Source of the DNA: Tigriopus japonicus
Taxonomy: Eukaryota; Arthropoda; Copepoda; Harpacticoida; Harpacticidae
Direction of reading: 5' to 3'
Length of the DNA stretch: 64,000 bases
NCBI GenBank assembly: GCA_010645155.1
Contig: JAAGOF010000046.1
Location: 75,783-139,782 of the forward strand
Positions 19,851 to 31,466 of this stretch are shown here, piece after piece. Positions within the stretch are counted from its first letter, which is position 1. Every line of letters starts with the position of its first letter. Position numbers and translations under genes: made by a program. A model generated the notes under the pieces. It was not told where the DNA came from. It saw only the letters and a list, made by a program, of their open reading frames with translations, and did not search any database.

Positions 19851-21557
19851 CAGAGCAACCAAGAAATTGGAGACGAAGAGCTTAGATGCAGAGTAAGTGG
19901 TGGAAATAAACAGTGGATGGAAACGTAGTAATTCATTTTGTTTGGGCAGAAAAAATCATGCCTCACCCTCTATTTTAACAATTAACCAATCTTTCAGGAT
20001 TTGGAATAAGTACGTGCAATCAATTTCTTTTAAACTAAGCAATTTTCATTGTCATTTTATGCTTAGTTGAAAACCCTGTTCTTTACCATGAAATGTACAA
20101 TATAATTTATTTTGGTCAGATGGTGCATGTCTTTTCTTCTTTTCTTGAATTAAATCATCCGAGAATGTCATTCAGTCAGCATGGCTAACACATTAATAAT
20201 GATAATCTTTATTGCGAGCACATTAACTCATAGGATACAATAGGATACAAACAACCAATCTAAAAGTGAATGGTTAATGAACATTTTTTAAGTTTTGAGA
20301 AGTGATTCGTCAAGTGGGAAGAAAAAACAGCCCCGCTGGCCAAAATGTCGTTTCGGCCAGATTAAAAAAAAAATCAATGGAGCCTCTTTTTAAAACGTGG
20401 AAAAAGTCCCAGAAATGACCCATTGGCGAATTTGATGTATTTAGTTCGAAACCTGGAGATTTCAGCTTTCCAAATTTATAAAGACTTTCACTGGGGATGG
20501 CCTCAAATCTCAGAAAATTGGACAAACCACTGTGTAAATGTTTGGGGCTTTACTGGGATGATTTGACAAATGCAATGACATCCGATCCAATAAAGCTATG
20601 TTAGGGTATTTATTTATTACATTTAAGGCAATACAGATATTTGATTGGATGACAAATTCAAACAAATAACGATTACAACAAAACTTACGATTTCCTCACT
20701 ACATGTATGTACAAAGAAATGAAAGTACGATATTTCTAACTTACTTTTACTGCCTCGGGCTTCCACATAATTTGAAAGGATGCTCCAATTCATAATGGCA
20801 ACAAATGTATATGCGAATTTCTCTTCCAATTTCATCTTGAAACAGATATTTTGACGATGCAATACAAATTTTATGGCTTGTTTTAACACCGACCGGAAAT
20901 TCACACCTCACACTTCAATAGCAGGGTGGTGCATTTCATTTTTTTCTCCGTTCGAATCATTTCTCACTTTAAACGTAGTAAATGGCGAATCCACTTATTG
21001 ATCTCTCACACTCCCTCAGCATTTCAAGTTAATTGCGGCACTCCAAGACTTTCCGACCTTCCTTTCTGCAACGGACGGACGAAACTGCACACTTGAGCTG
21101 CCCAAACACAACTAAGGTTTCCACGCCACGGTAAAAGGTGAAATTGCCGGGCTTGGAGCATACACCTACCTGGTGGTTTACGTGTATTTTGTTTGACACG
21201 TCAAATCACGGTCTACTGAGGAATGGCAAGGATTTCTCATGTGATAGATAGCTAGCACGGTTGGCCCACTCTGAGAAAGACAGGGCAGATCGGTTAAAAT
21301 TCGAATCGAGCGCTCGAATATGGCTCCCTTATTGCGACACAAGGAATGGAAGAGAGATGGCCATGGATTCAGGAGATTCTTTATTTTGATGAAAATACAT
21401 TTTTGGTGGCATTTTCATTCAGAAACGGAAATTTTGTCGAGATGAATTATAATCATTTCAAACTTTTTGCCATTGACGACCGGTGAATATATTGTATCAC
21501 AAGCAAATTTTGAAAAACAAAATTAGAAATAAATTATTCTCCCTATATATTTCTTAG
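19851..21557. other. Spacer, no gene recognised
   Basis: AT-rich DNA with short antiparallel open frames only. AATAATGATAATCTTTATTG near 20196 resembles the reversed 3' tail of a retroelement, but nothing else supports it. Confidence 0.4.
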
Positions 21558-21905
21558 GCCGATGGAGAGACTCCAAAAGTTAGGGCTGTACAGTACTCAA
21601 AGAATACTCATGAAAGGTATTTGATACTAAATGTCTTCAAGAGCATTCATGAGGTGTGTCCTAACCCAGGATCAACAGGAGCTGTAGCGACCGAAGAGGT
21701 CTTACTTGTGCTCTGAGAGCACCTATTCCAAATCCCAAGGAATCCAGGCTAGTTCGAACAATGAAGTCCTCCTCTCTTCTCTATTGGGCTCCTTCATTGT
21801 TCAATCTTGTGCCAATCAGTCTTCGTCGGGAATATCTTGATTGTGATTGGACGAAGTTTTGTGCCAGGGTTACTAGATTCTGCAAGTCAAGCAATGTGTT
21901 GTTGA
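21558..21905 (+). mobile_element. LINE ORF2 C-terminal fragment (plus strand)
   Basis: In broken frames it reads MERLQKLGLYS, RYLILNVFKSIHEVCPNPG and MKSSSLL, then the sequence equivalent to SLRREY. These are typical of the C-terminal region after the RT in this LINE family, and the DNA matches 41281-41500. Confidence 0.75.
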
Positions 21906-21994
21906 GAAAAAACTATTGTCTTGAAGGATGATGTTTGTCAAACAGCGTTGAAATTACAAATATTTATGTGCAGCTCGATTGTTTATGCACTCCT

Positions 21995-22445
21995 AAATCC
22001 TACTTGCACGATACCTGCTCAATAACACAACCTCTATTGTCCTTGAGTGGTACATCTAATTTTGACCCCCCTTACGTAATTGTATGGGGAATTTTATCCC
22101 GTTCAATGCCATATTGCTCTCGCCAACCCAAGAGCAGACTTTCTCCAAGTCATCAACTAGACTTTTTGAGTCCTGACTACTCCTTCCACTAACTAATTTT
22201 GTGTCATCAACATATGAAATACTGGCTTTTGTACTAAACTTCTGGAGAGGAGCAATAAAGAGAATAAACAGGAGCGACCTAAAATTGAACCTTGTGGAAC
22301 ACCTGACTTGACATCATATATGCCACTAAATGATCCTTCAACCTTAACCAGAATACGTGGACACTTTGGCCTTATGGGAGAGTTGGTAATGATTAGAAGG
22401 ATAGAAATGACTGAGAACGAATACCAATGAATCCACTGACACATA
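21995..22445 (-). mobile_element. LINE RT-domain fragment (minus strand)
   Basis: The minus strand encodes GSFSGIYDVKSGVPQGSILG followed by the DDTKLV region, and the antisense of 22000-22190 continues to LDVPLKDNRGC. It matches copy 1 at about 5400-6680, without the hAT insertion. It faces the 21558-21905 fragment tail to tail. Confidence 0.8.
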
Positions 22446-24155
22446 TTTGATGTTTAGAAACTTTTGTTCAACAAAGCTTTTCTATTGTATGTTTCAATTT
22501 CAATACTAGAATTGAAATCTGCAGTGAAGAGAATTTTACATGATATGTAACAGCAAAATTGTTCATGAATGTTTTTGTGCATCAAAGGACTGATATAATG
22601 ATTCTGGAATTTCAATCTATACCAATTCATTTATAAGTTGATTGCCAACATGTACAATTACACTTTAGACATCTTGTGGGAGAGTTGGGTATTTTAATTT
22701 TGATGAAGATGAGGAGTCAAATAGATCTAGTAAAGTAGTCATTCCTTTTGCAAAGAGATTGAGCCCAATATCAGCTGCAACTTTGGACGATTTAAAGTGC
22801 TCAGGTGTTGGTTAATAACTAAAGCAATTGTAAATCTATTCTCTTCAGAATTGATGCCCAAATATGGAAATATTATTTAAGTAAAAGCATTAAAATATTT
22901 AAGTTGAGAGCATTTTTTGGGAAAATGTTTTTTATTGGCAACGAAATCATAACAAGGAAAATTGAAGTAATGTTTGAAATTAACACCAAAAAACCTACAT
23001 GCAAGTCCTCCTTTTTCATACAATGCGGTTGATATAAGTTTTGTTATTTCAAGATTTGGCCAAGTATTCCACTCCAAGATTCCATTGCTTTTTCAGGTGG
23101 GAGCTATGCTTTGCCAAAATATGGCTACTTTAGATTAAAACCACCAAGGTATTTATTTTACTCGCATTTTCTTCATTTGGTGTCACTTCTCTCTTCCTTT
23201 AAAACAAATCATAGAATTTTTCAAAATTTGAAGATATTTCCATTTTTTCCAAATTTTTATTAGTAGAGTAGTATTAGTATATAAGGGAGTAGTTCATCTT
23301 AAAGTCTTAAAATTGATTTAATACTAGGCATAAATCAGATAAGATTGGCAAGAGTACAAAGAATATACTGAAATTCTTGAAAAAGTCAATGAAAAAAGTG
23401 GGAATTTTCCTGCACTTGTGGAAGAAAGAGCCCAAAATATCTAAAAATCTGCTCAAAAAGGCAATTTAATCAAAACCTTTATCAATATATTCAATTAAAT
23501 ATTTTCTGGCACTTTGTTAAGAAGCAATTGCTCACCTCAAGAAATTGAGTATGCTTTGGAGGTTGGGGGATAGAGGTGAATTTGGTGGTCTTTTATCAAA
23601 GTCGATGATTCTGACTGATGAACCACAGCACCTGATCGAGATCCAAAATTCACCATTTTCAATTTGAGCTCATCCATTCTATTTGGACTCAACATCTGGA
23701 GTTTATTGTTCAAAAGATTGCACTTTCACACGTTGGGTTATATTTTGTAAGGCAGGCCATGAGATAAAAGTTTGATAATGTAATCACAACAGATGGGCCC
23801 ATCACTGATCTGAATTGGTACTTGAGAACTTGAACATAGGTTGATATGATCTCTTAGACAATATTCATCACTGAGAGCTTGACACTCAAGCTTGGTCTTT
23901 GGACCCACCATTTCAAGACCAATCAAATAATCAGGGCATTCACTTGCTTCACAAATGAAGGAGCTTGATCATGATGATCATCCATTGGACATGGGTTCAA
24001 TCAAGACTTGACCAAGCTGATCAAACTTGATCAAATTATCTTTGTTATCCCATTTCTATGTCATTCTCTTTCTGAGTGAGTGAATTAGTCAGGCTGGCTG
24101 GGCTCAGAATGGTTGGATTGAATCCCTCTGTGAGGTGTGTATGGGTCAGTGAGTT
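22446..24155. other. Spacer, no gene recognised
   Basis: Unique-looking AT-rich DNA. Short minus-strand frames at 22877-23077 and 23738-23926 lack supporting features. Confidence 0.45.
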
Positions 24156-25034
24156 ATGGACATTAATCCACACGCACTTTCCTCTCGGAAGGGTGACCAT
24201 AATTTGCGTACCAAAATTGTGTTTAATGTGACTCACGTTAGTCACACTCATTTCTCGCGAAACAACAAAATGTTTCTGATTTCCATATGAGATTGCTTCT
24301 GAGTGACCTCTTGGAGGATCTTGAGCATGGATAGAACTACAGACAGTTCAAAAAGTGGCAATAAGCCAAAAGAGTGTAAGTTAAATAATATATGATTTCA
24401 TTCATGACACGTTCTTGTATGGTCAGTTAACAGATAACGGGATTTTGGTATTCAAAATATTCAAAAAAACAGGAAAAGGTCACCTTATGTAGCATGGACA
24501 GCCAAGAAGGAAGTTAAGGGAGGATGTTAGGTTTAAAAAGCTTCACTGTTACAGGTTGACAAATTAGATTAGAAATCTCAAAAGTTCTCGTAGAAATGGA
24601 GTGAAAACAATACAAAATGTAAAGGTACTTAGAATGGTTCCAAGAATCATGATTTTAATGCCAGCAAAAATGAAGAGAAGCCAATGCAGGATCAACCGTA
24701 TTTAGTTTCCCATTCCTTATATCCTAAAATTTATACAGTCAGCCTGTAACAGTTAAACTTTTCAAACCCAACACCTTAACTTTAGCTACATGTTTGGCTG
24801 TCCATACTACTTCAGGTGTCCCTTTCTTAAAATAGACGACGTACGTGTGCTAGAGTGAAAGGACGACCTTTCCTCTAGGTCTGTTCAAGTAAAAGATAAC
24901 TGTCATATTTTGTTTTTGTTTCGATCGAATTGAGTGTGACTTAAGTGGGTCAGATTGAATACAATTTTGATATGCAAATTATGGCTACCCTTCCGAGAGG
25001 AAAGTGCGTGTGGATTAATGTCCATAAACACTTT
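24156..25034. repeat. Old foldback element ending at the GADD45GIP1 start
   Basis: The outer arms 24156-24252 and 24930-25034 are inverted copies (about 85%), both containing CACACGCACTTTCCTCTCGG. Inner arms 24481-24560 and 24738-24828 are also inverted copies. The arms are separated by unequal amounts of unpaired DNA. No clear target duplication was found, so the element class is undetermined. Both outer arms keep an open frame for LPRGKCVWINVH. Confidence 0.7.
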
Positions 25035-25049
25035 TTTCTTCATTCAGTC

Positions 25050-28000
25050 ATGGCTATGATCACGCGATATTGGCTCCGGGTGCCACCCACAGGCATTCCT
25101 TCCCTCCTCGGCGGTCCTCCCCAACGTGGTCTGTCCCTTCACCGCGTTCACGCCCAATCCTCCGATCCGGCCCCGCCCTCCGTTCCGCCTCCCAAGGATC
25201 CCTCCCTGCTCCAAAGGTTATTCCGCACTCGACGTCAAACGCAAATAGAAGAAGCCTTTGATGATGAGTTCCAGCTGCAAGAAGAATATCACCGTGAACT
25301 CGAATACGAACGACGCAAGACCCATCTGCAGCGCATCCGCAACAAATCCGGATTACGGGCCTCGGATCGCCGACAACTTTTGGGTCATCCGCCTCTCGAG
25401 GGTCTCAGTTTGATTTATAACGATGAGCAACGCTCGAAACGTTATCAACGGGCGCTTTGGGGCCGATACGGGTCTCGAGCCACGGCTGGCCAACTTCATC
25501 CGGGCGTGGCTTGGCCAAATGAGGCGGAATTGGCCGAGGCCGCCGAATACGAGCGCGTGTTGTACGACGGTCAAACGCTCAAAGATCTCATCGCTCAAGA
25601 TCGTCAAGCTCATCGGGAAATCGAGCTCGAGCGACAACGCAGGTAGGACAAAAATGGGGTTCTTCATGGAGTTTTCTTTCAATCCATATATTTAAGATTC
25701 ATCGACAACCGGCTACTATGATATCAAACGAATAATAATTGTATCAGAAACAGCAATCATACGCGTATGAAGAACTTGGAAGTTGACGTTTGGGGTTCTT
25801 TCACTCTTTGGCTTTTGACATTTTGTTTGATCATGATTTGGGGGTAGAAACGCTCTGTCTCCTTGACAAAATTGGCTCAACGAAGGTTCATTTGAACGTG
25901 TACGGACGTTATTTGACGACCCATTTGAGTCTTGATGCCCAATCGTTGAGTCATTTCAAGATGAACACCGAGTACAAATGAAATGGGGGCATCGTTCTCC
26001 CGTATTCCCTAAAAAGATGCCATACGGCAGGAAAGCGGTTTTTAAATCTAAGGTAACGTAATGTGATGAGTGGTAAATTATTGATCAGGGCCAACAATGT
26101 AGTTGGAATGGGTTAAAGTGAAAGTAGTTCAACATGTTTATATATAAATGGTGGTTGATCAACCTTTTTATTTTTAGGGAGGACGAGGTTGATGCCAAGT
26201 TCGAAGTCATGGATCGACAAATTAAACAAGCCGAAGCCAAGGTGCAACAACGCCTGCAATTGGCTCAGAAGGAGAAGGAGAAACGTGAATTTATTCTGGC
26301 CGAGGTAAGTTGTGTTGAATTCAAAGCAGGATCATGTATCAGAATTTATGCCCCACCAACTTCTATGGCTTTTATACAATTTTTGCGGGGAACTGTCTGA
26401 GAAGGTCCATGCATGTATGATTGAATATATATCGTTTGGGTGGGTAGCGTGTGAAATTTCCGAATTAACGAGCTAGTAATCGATCTTCGAAGTAAAAAAT
26501 TACAAAGAATGTCCCACTTCTGAGTTCGTTTGATTAAAGTTTAATATTTCGGTACATGAACTAGTGAATTGCCTTTAGAGTGCTTACGTATTCTATTCTT
26601 CAATTGCCACTGATTAGAATGAAGATGAACGCGGGTTTTCCCACATATTCATCTCGAGATTGCGACAAGGGCATTCGTTTTAGACGATCCAATATGATTC
26701 CATTTCATTCATTCTGGTCTCTTCTTCCATCATTGAAGATAGATCAAACATAAAACATCATTGCTTGGCATGTAAAGGTGGGAGTTGAAGGGAAGGAAAT
26801 GGTTGGTAAAAATCATTGGAATTTCCACAAAATTGTTAACTTTATGTGACGAACATAAAAATTCAGCCAAAATATCAATTTCAATCAATCCAAACAGACA
26901 AGCAAGAACGATAATATCTTTTTTAGAAAATTCAAGAATTGCTTTGTTAAAAAATATTGTATTCGTCATAAACCACTGAATTACAGTTCTTTACGTATTC
27001 GTACATGGCCCTGAAATGAGAATTTCAAGATTGTATATGCACTATGCATTGGTGAGGTGCTCTCGGTTTTGATCCATCACTTCTTATTATTGGAAAAAAA
27101 AACTATTTTCATTCATTGTAAGGAGAGTTAGACAACGTGTTAAAGTTGACATGAAAACTGTATGAAAGGCCAACCAATGGTGAACTGTTGAATATTCGAA
27201 GTGTCACTCTCTATCAAAAAAGCTCTTCAACCAATGAATATGTTTCTTTGTGTTTTTGGGTTGTGGGTTTGAAGGCTCTTATAAGCGGGATTTCTAACAT
27301 GAATGCATAGCATTTAGAGAAAGAGATGCAAATAAATCGAATGCTGCTTACCGATGGCTTCATCCAAATTTATCTTTGCAATACTGGGTCCGACAGACAA
27401 TTGAAACAATTTGTATCATTTTGACACTTTTGCAAGTTTTCCTGTCGTTCAAGTCCTGGTCTGATGAGTTTTTAACAACTGATTAACTTTTTGCAAAAAT
27501 ATAAATTTTCAAATGAATTTTCTCCGTTAGATTGATATACACTACGATGAAAAAAGTATTTTTTAACCATATCTTCTTCATACAAACGATTTTTTACTCT
27601 AGCAACCTTTTTACTCGCAACTATCTTTAGAGGTTTTTAAATACATTTGTTGCTGTGTAAAAGAGATAAAAAACTCAATTTCTCTCCTTGTGTTGCTTAA
27701 ATGAACAATGAAATGAAAATGGCTTGCAAAGTATTGGTAGCAAGAATATATGTTTGTATTTATTTATACACATGCCGCACACGTTATTAATGCGTCCATT
27801 TGATGTGTCAGGTTCACTTATTGTCTTTTGGGGATTGTACAAGTCGTATGTGTGTCTCTTTGAGGAGTGAAGATGTCATTGAGAGGTGGCTGAATGAATG
27901 TGAAGTTGAAACCTACGACAATTGAGGCACATTACGAACTAGAACAGACAAAAAATGGGAGCTCATTTTCTCCATGATGATGCATTTCGATTACTTTGAG

Positions 28001-28579
28001 TTTTAGTCCTCTTACCTTTCTTCTTCCTCGCCATCCCCCTCATCTCTTGACAATTTGTCAGTTGAGCAAGACAAAATGGGCTTTTCGAGGTTCAATGAAT
28101 AGATAAGGATTCGTTCGTTCGTTTCTCTCTCTCCCGCTTTCCTTCAAATACGTACGTACATTCGAAGAGAGCGAAAATGTATAAAAAAAGAATTCATTGA
28201 AGCTAGTTTCCTATGGGCCAGGTTAGAAGCCATTTCCAGCCAAAGTTTTCAAACCAATCGTATTTCTCACTTCCACCCGAACTTTTTTCCCTGTATGAAA
28301 TGGATCGATCGTTCGTTTGAACGAACGATTGGCACGATTCCTGGAACAAATTCCGTGTATCTTGACAGGCTCACAAATAATCGTGGATCATTTCAGATGC
28401 GTCAAGAGTACGGATACGATGTGGATCCAAGTTTGCCACAATTTGCCGAAGATTACGCCAAACGAGAAAAGGCCTTATCCAAATTGTCCAAGGAGGATAA
28501 GAAGAAGATTCAGGAGGAGAGAAAGACCAAATTGGCTCAAAATTTACCCGAAGACGAAAAAGAACTGTCTAAAGAATAA
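25050..28579 (+). CDS. GADD45GIP1: GADD45GIP1/CRIF1-type mitoribosomal protein mL64, three exons
   Basis: Exons 25050-25642, 26178-26304 and 28397-28579 join in frame to 300 residues; introns are GT-AG (GTAGGA...TTTTTAG, GTAAGT...TTTCAG). The family is mL64 (MRPL59), a large-subunit mitoribosomal protein near the exit tunnel that in mammals is needed for insertion of OXPHOS proteins and was also named CRIF1. Diagnostic parts: RYG near 139-141, GxxWP near 152-156 with an acidic helix to 170, a long Lys/Glu-rich coiled-coil (about 176-240), then GYDVDP (246-251) and a charged tail. The N-terminus (MAMITRYWLRVPP...) is a plausible mitochondrial targeting sequence. Residues 60-115 look longer than in the ~220-residue human protein. 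In-frame ATGs further upstream lie in foldback DNA and are not preferred. AATAAA overlaps the stop. Confidence 0.85.
26305..28396 (+). other. Intron 2 of GADD45GIP1 (2.1 kb)
   Basis: No nested gene recognised. Near the 3' end, 28309-28330 holds a small palindrome, ATCGTTCGTT-TG-AACGAACGAT, about 65 bp before the acceptor. Short open frames are incidental. Confidence 0.7.
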
Positions 28580-30350
28580 AGGTCCAACCGATTGGCTTTG
28601 TTTAAACTTAATAATAAATCAAATGTTAGAAACCTCGGAAATTTTTTACTTAGCAAGGCTTTCAGTCCCCTTTGAATATGGCCTAGAAACTTGGTTTTGC
28701 CTTCACCTAAAAGATTCCGAGGGCAAGAAATAAACCCTCGATAGATTGTTTTTGACTAACGAGTTTATCCACATTCAATGACATGAGTTTCACATTCTAA
28801 TCAGGTTAAAGTTAAGGTAAAAGTTTTTATTGTCCGTGTTTTTGAACCAAGTAAAGAGAGTAAACCAATTTACTCTATTTTAACCATGGTGAATCAGAGT
28901 GGCGCATACAATAAACATGAAATTAAGAAGGAAAAATGGTTACAGAAAAAATGAAGGGTATACCAAAGATAGGCGTCTTTGGTGAAAGCTGCATCAACCA
29001 TAATAAAAGAACAGATTTTTGACAAATTTAATTATATGGACAAATATGACAGAGAACCAGTCTAATAAAAGTGGTTTTGTGGAAATGATTTTTTTGAACG
29101 TTTGAAAATGCGCTTCAAGAATCTGTTTTTGTGATAATCATAGGCAAAGATACAGTATTGTAGCTCATATGGTTTTTTTGCGCCAAGAGGGCACGCCACA
29201 AGCAAACGTTCAATATTGATTTCAAGCGTACTTTGTAGATCTATTTATTTTTGCAATGTATTAATGTCATGAAATTTTACTTCTCAGCTTCTGTATAAAC
29301 TTTTGCTTGTTTTCATCAGGACATTGAGGAAAAAACTAAGGAGATAAATAGCCATAGGAACCTGTCTAACAATACTTATGATCAAATTACTTTACCCGTA
29401 CGTTTACTTGTTTAAAAATACCATTAAGTAAAGAAAAGAAAAGAAAGAATGTTAGAATATGAGCAATAAAAAGAGCACGAATGAAGGAAAGTGAGAAGGC
29501 AGATCAGTTACTTTTTGATTCATTCACGTGTCTGGTCAGCTTGGTCTTATTCGATCTGGCATTTGGATGTTTCCCATTTAGAGGGTGGAGTGATCATGAT
29601 TTTTTGCCCTGGAATTAGATGAATGAGTGACAAAGCAAAACGCGAGAGCACGAAGAAGTTTTTTCTTGTCAAAAAGCAATCCTTGAAATTCCATAAACGA
29701 TGCAAATATTAGTGAAACGGCCTTCAATTTGTTTTGTAACTTGCTCTGGCGTTCAATTAGTTTTGAGTTTCACTTCCCCTTTAAAACTCGATAAAAATAA
29801 GTTTTAATCAAATACAAGTTGCCAAAGTAAACAAATTTTGAAGTCATCCATCATGGTATGAAGTCACCGAGAAACTTGTGAGTTGGATGTTTGCTTTAGC
29901 TTACAGTTTGTAAAGATCTTTTAATTCAGAAAACTTTCCTGTTGGTTTTGAACTTAACACTGCAACTTTAACTGAGCTGAGCTTTTCCTTTGAATGTCAT
30001 TTCAAACATTGGATCTTTTTCAACCTATGGTTCACTTTGTTCAACATTCAACGTGTTCTAACTCTGGCCTCAATTTTAGGGTCAACCGACTAAGTCCCAA
30101 AAGCTTGTGTCCATGCAGAAAGATGTTATTTGGAGAATCATTTTTATTGTTGCCTGTCCCGTATCTTCCCATCTAAGTTGATGGGTCTTGCAAGGATTGT
30201 TGTGAGGCTGTGCGGATCATTCTTCATTTTATCATAGAACCTTGAGCACGAGAGACGCCCTTGAGAGGTACATAAGCTCTTATTGTGTGTCTATCAAGGC
30301 CCAGAACCTCGATGATGTCTCAATTTCATTCATGACCAAGAAGCACTAAA
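28580..30350. other. Spacer downstream of GADD45GIP1
   Basis: Further AATAAA signals occur just after the stop (near 28614). Nothing else is recognised. The frame 28317-28733 overlaps the last exon in another phase and is a shadow. Confidence 0.5.
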
Positions 30351-30585
30351 TTTCTGGAGAGGGAGGCTAACGGTGAGAATTATGATTTCCAGAAGGATTA
30401 ATTCGTTCTTCTGCAAACGAGACCTTGTTTGTAGTCAGTAAACGACGTATTTCAATTTTCAGCTCAATCGAAGGGCGTAGTCAAGAACCATTGAATTTCT
30501 CTGGACAGGGAGGCTAACGAGAGGAACAATGATTTCAAATAGTTCAATTACATTCTTCTGCAAATTCAGTTCATTCATTCTATGC

Positions 30586-30834
30586 CAGGGGTCGGCAACC
30601 ATTTTTGGGTCAAGGCCCACGAAATTTGATTTGTATTGTCTGGGGCCCACCAAACAGACAGTGGTAGGTTCAGGGGCCCACAAATTAGCGGTCAAGGAGC
30701 TTTGGGCCCACAAGTACAGTACTATGGGTGGCTCTCGGGCCCACTATTTCGGAATTTCTCCATAGCTCCTGGGCCCACCAACGACTACCCTTGGGCCCAC
30801 ATTTGGGCCGCGACCCACCGGTTGCCGACCCCTG
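30586..30834. mobile_element. hAT MITE with GGGCCCAC repeats (249 bp)
   Basis: The inverted termini are CAGGGGTCGGCAACC and GGTTGCCGACCCCTG, a terminus type widespread in animal hAT elements. The perfect duplication TTCTATGC lies at 30578-30585 and 30835-30842. The interior has about seven GGGCCCAC motifs spaced 20-40 bp apart. No coding capacity. Confidence 0.93.
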
Positions 30835-30934
30835 TTCTATGCTCTCTGCAGTGAATAAGTTTGAGTAAGGATAAATTTTCACTTCGGCATTTGGTTGAGC
30901 TGAAGATTGAAATACGTAGTCTACTGAATACAAG

Positions 30935-31040
30935 CCAGAGGCTAGCTTTTTAGACGCAAAGATCGATCTTAAGATCGGACTTACTGTACCAAAGTACGAT
31001 CTTGAGATCAATCTTTTGCGTCTAAAAAACTAGCCTCAGG
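30935..31040. mobile_element. 106-bp hairpin MITE
   Basis: CCAGAGGCTAGCTTTTTAGA on the left and its imperfect complement on the right (TTTAGACGCAAAAGATTGAT when reversed) form arms of about 40 bases around a short loop, including AAGATCG motifs. A target duplication could not be assigned with confidence. Confidence 0.7.
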
Positions 31041-31466
31041 TAAAGAACCTCATGTACATGAGCTTCTTTAGCCTCAGGTCTCGTTTGCAGGAGAACGCAA
31101 ACGAATTAATCCTTCTGGAAATCATAACTCTCACCGTTATCCTCCCCCTCCAGAAATCTAGAGCTTATTGGCGTAGTTAAAAGTTATGCCCCCTCAAACT
31201 CCTGTACTGAAAAGAGCATAGCATGAATGAGTTCGCCCTTTTGTGGTAAAACAATTGCCAGAAAAGGGCTAGTTCATTCATCGTGGGTGGGATTTGCACT
31301 GAACTTTGACGGAGTATAACTTTTGACTCCGATGTTCGATTGAACTGAAAATTGAAATAAGTATTCTTGTCAACATAGGCAAGGTCTCATTTACAGAAGA
31401 ACGTAATTTAGCTGTTCCTAATGGAAATCATGACTCTTTTCGTTAGCCTCCCAGTCCAGTGAAATT

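Larger units (their letters stand above)
30351..31466. repeat. Four-arm inverted repeat cluster
   Basis: Four copies of a ~75-bp segment containing GAGGCTAACG and, 20-30 bp further, TTCTTCTGCAAA: two forward (30351-30424 and 30495-30563) and two reversed (31077-31158 and about 31388-31466). Adjacent sequence with GAACTGAAAATTGAAATA is also repeated in both orientations. The first copy pairs best with the third and the second with the fourth. Two small hairpin elements sit inside the cluster. Confidence 0.65.

Noticed and set aside
21558..22445. Twin-priming product
   Set aside because: The order of forward and inverted parts is opposite to the usual twin-priming structure.
24945..25049. N-terminal extension of GADD45GIP1
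   Set aside because: The open frame extends upstream but lies in the foldback arm, and the 25050 ATG gives a good targeting sequence.
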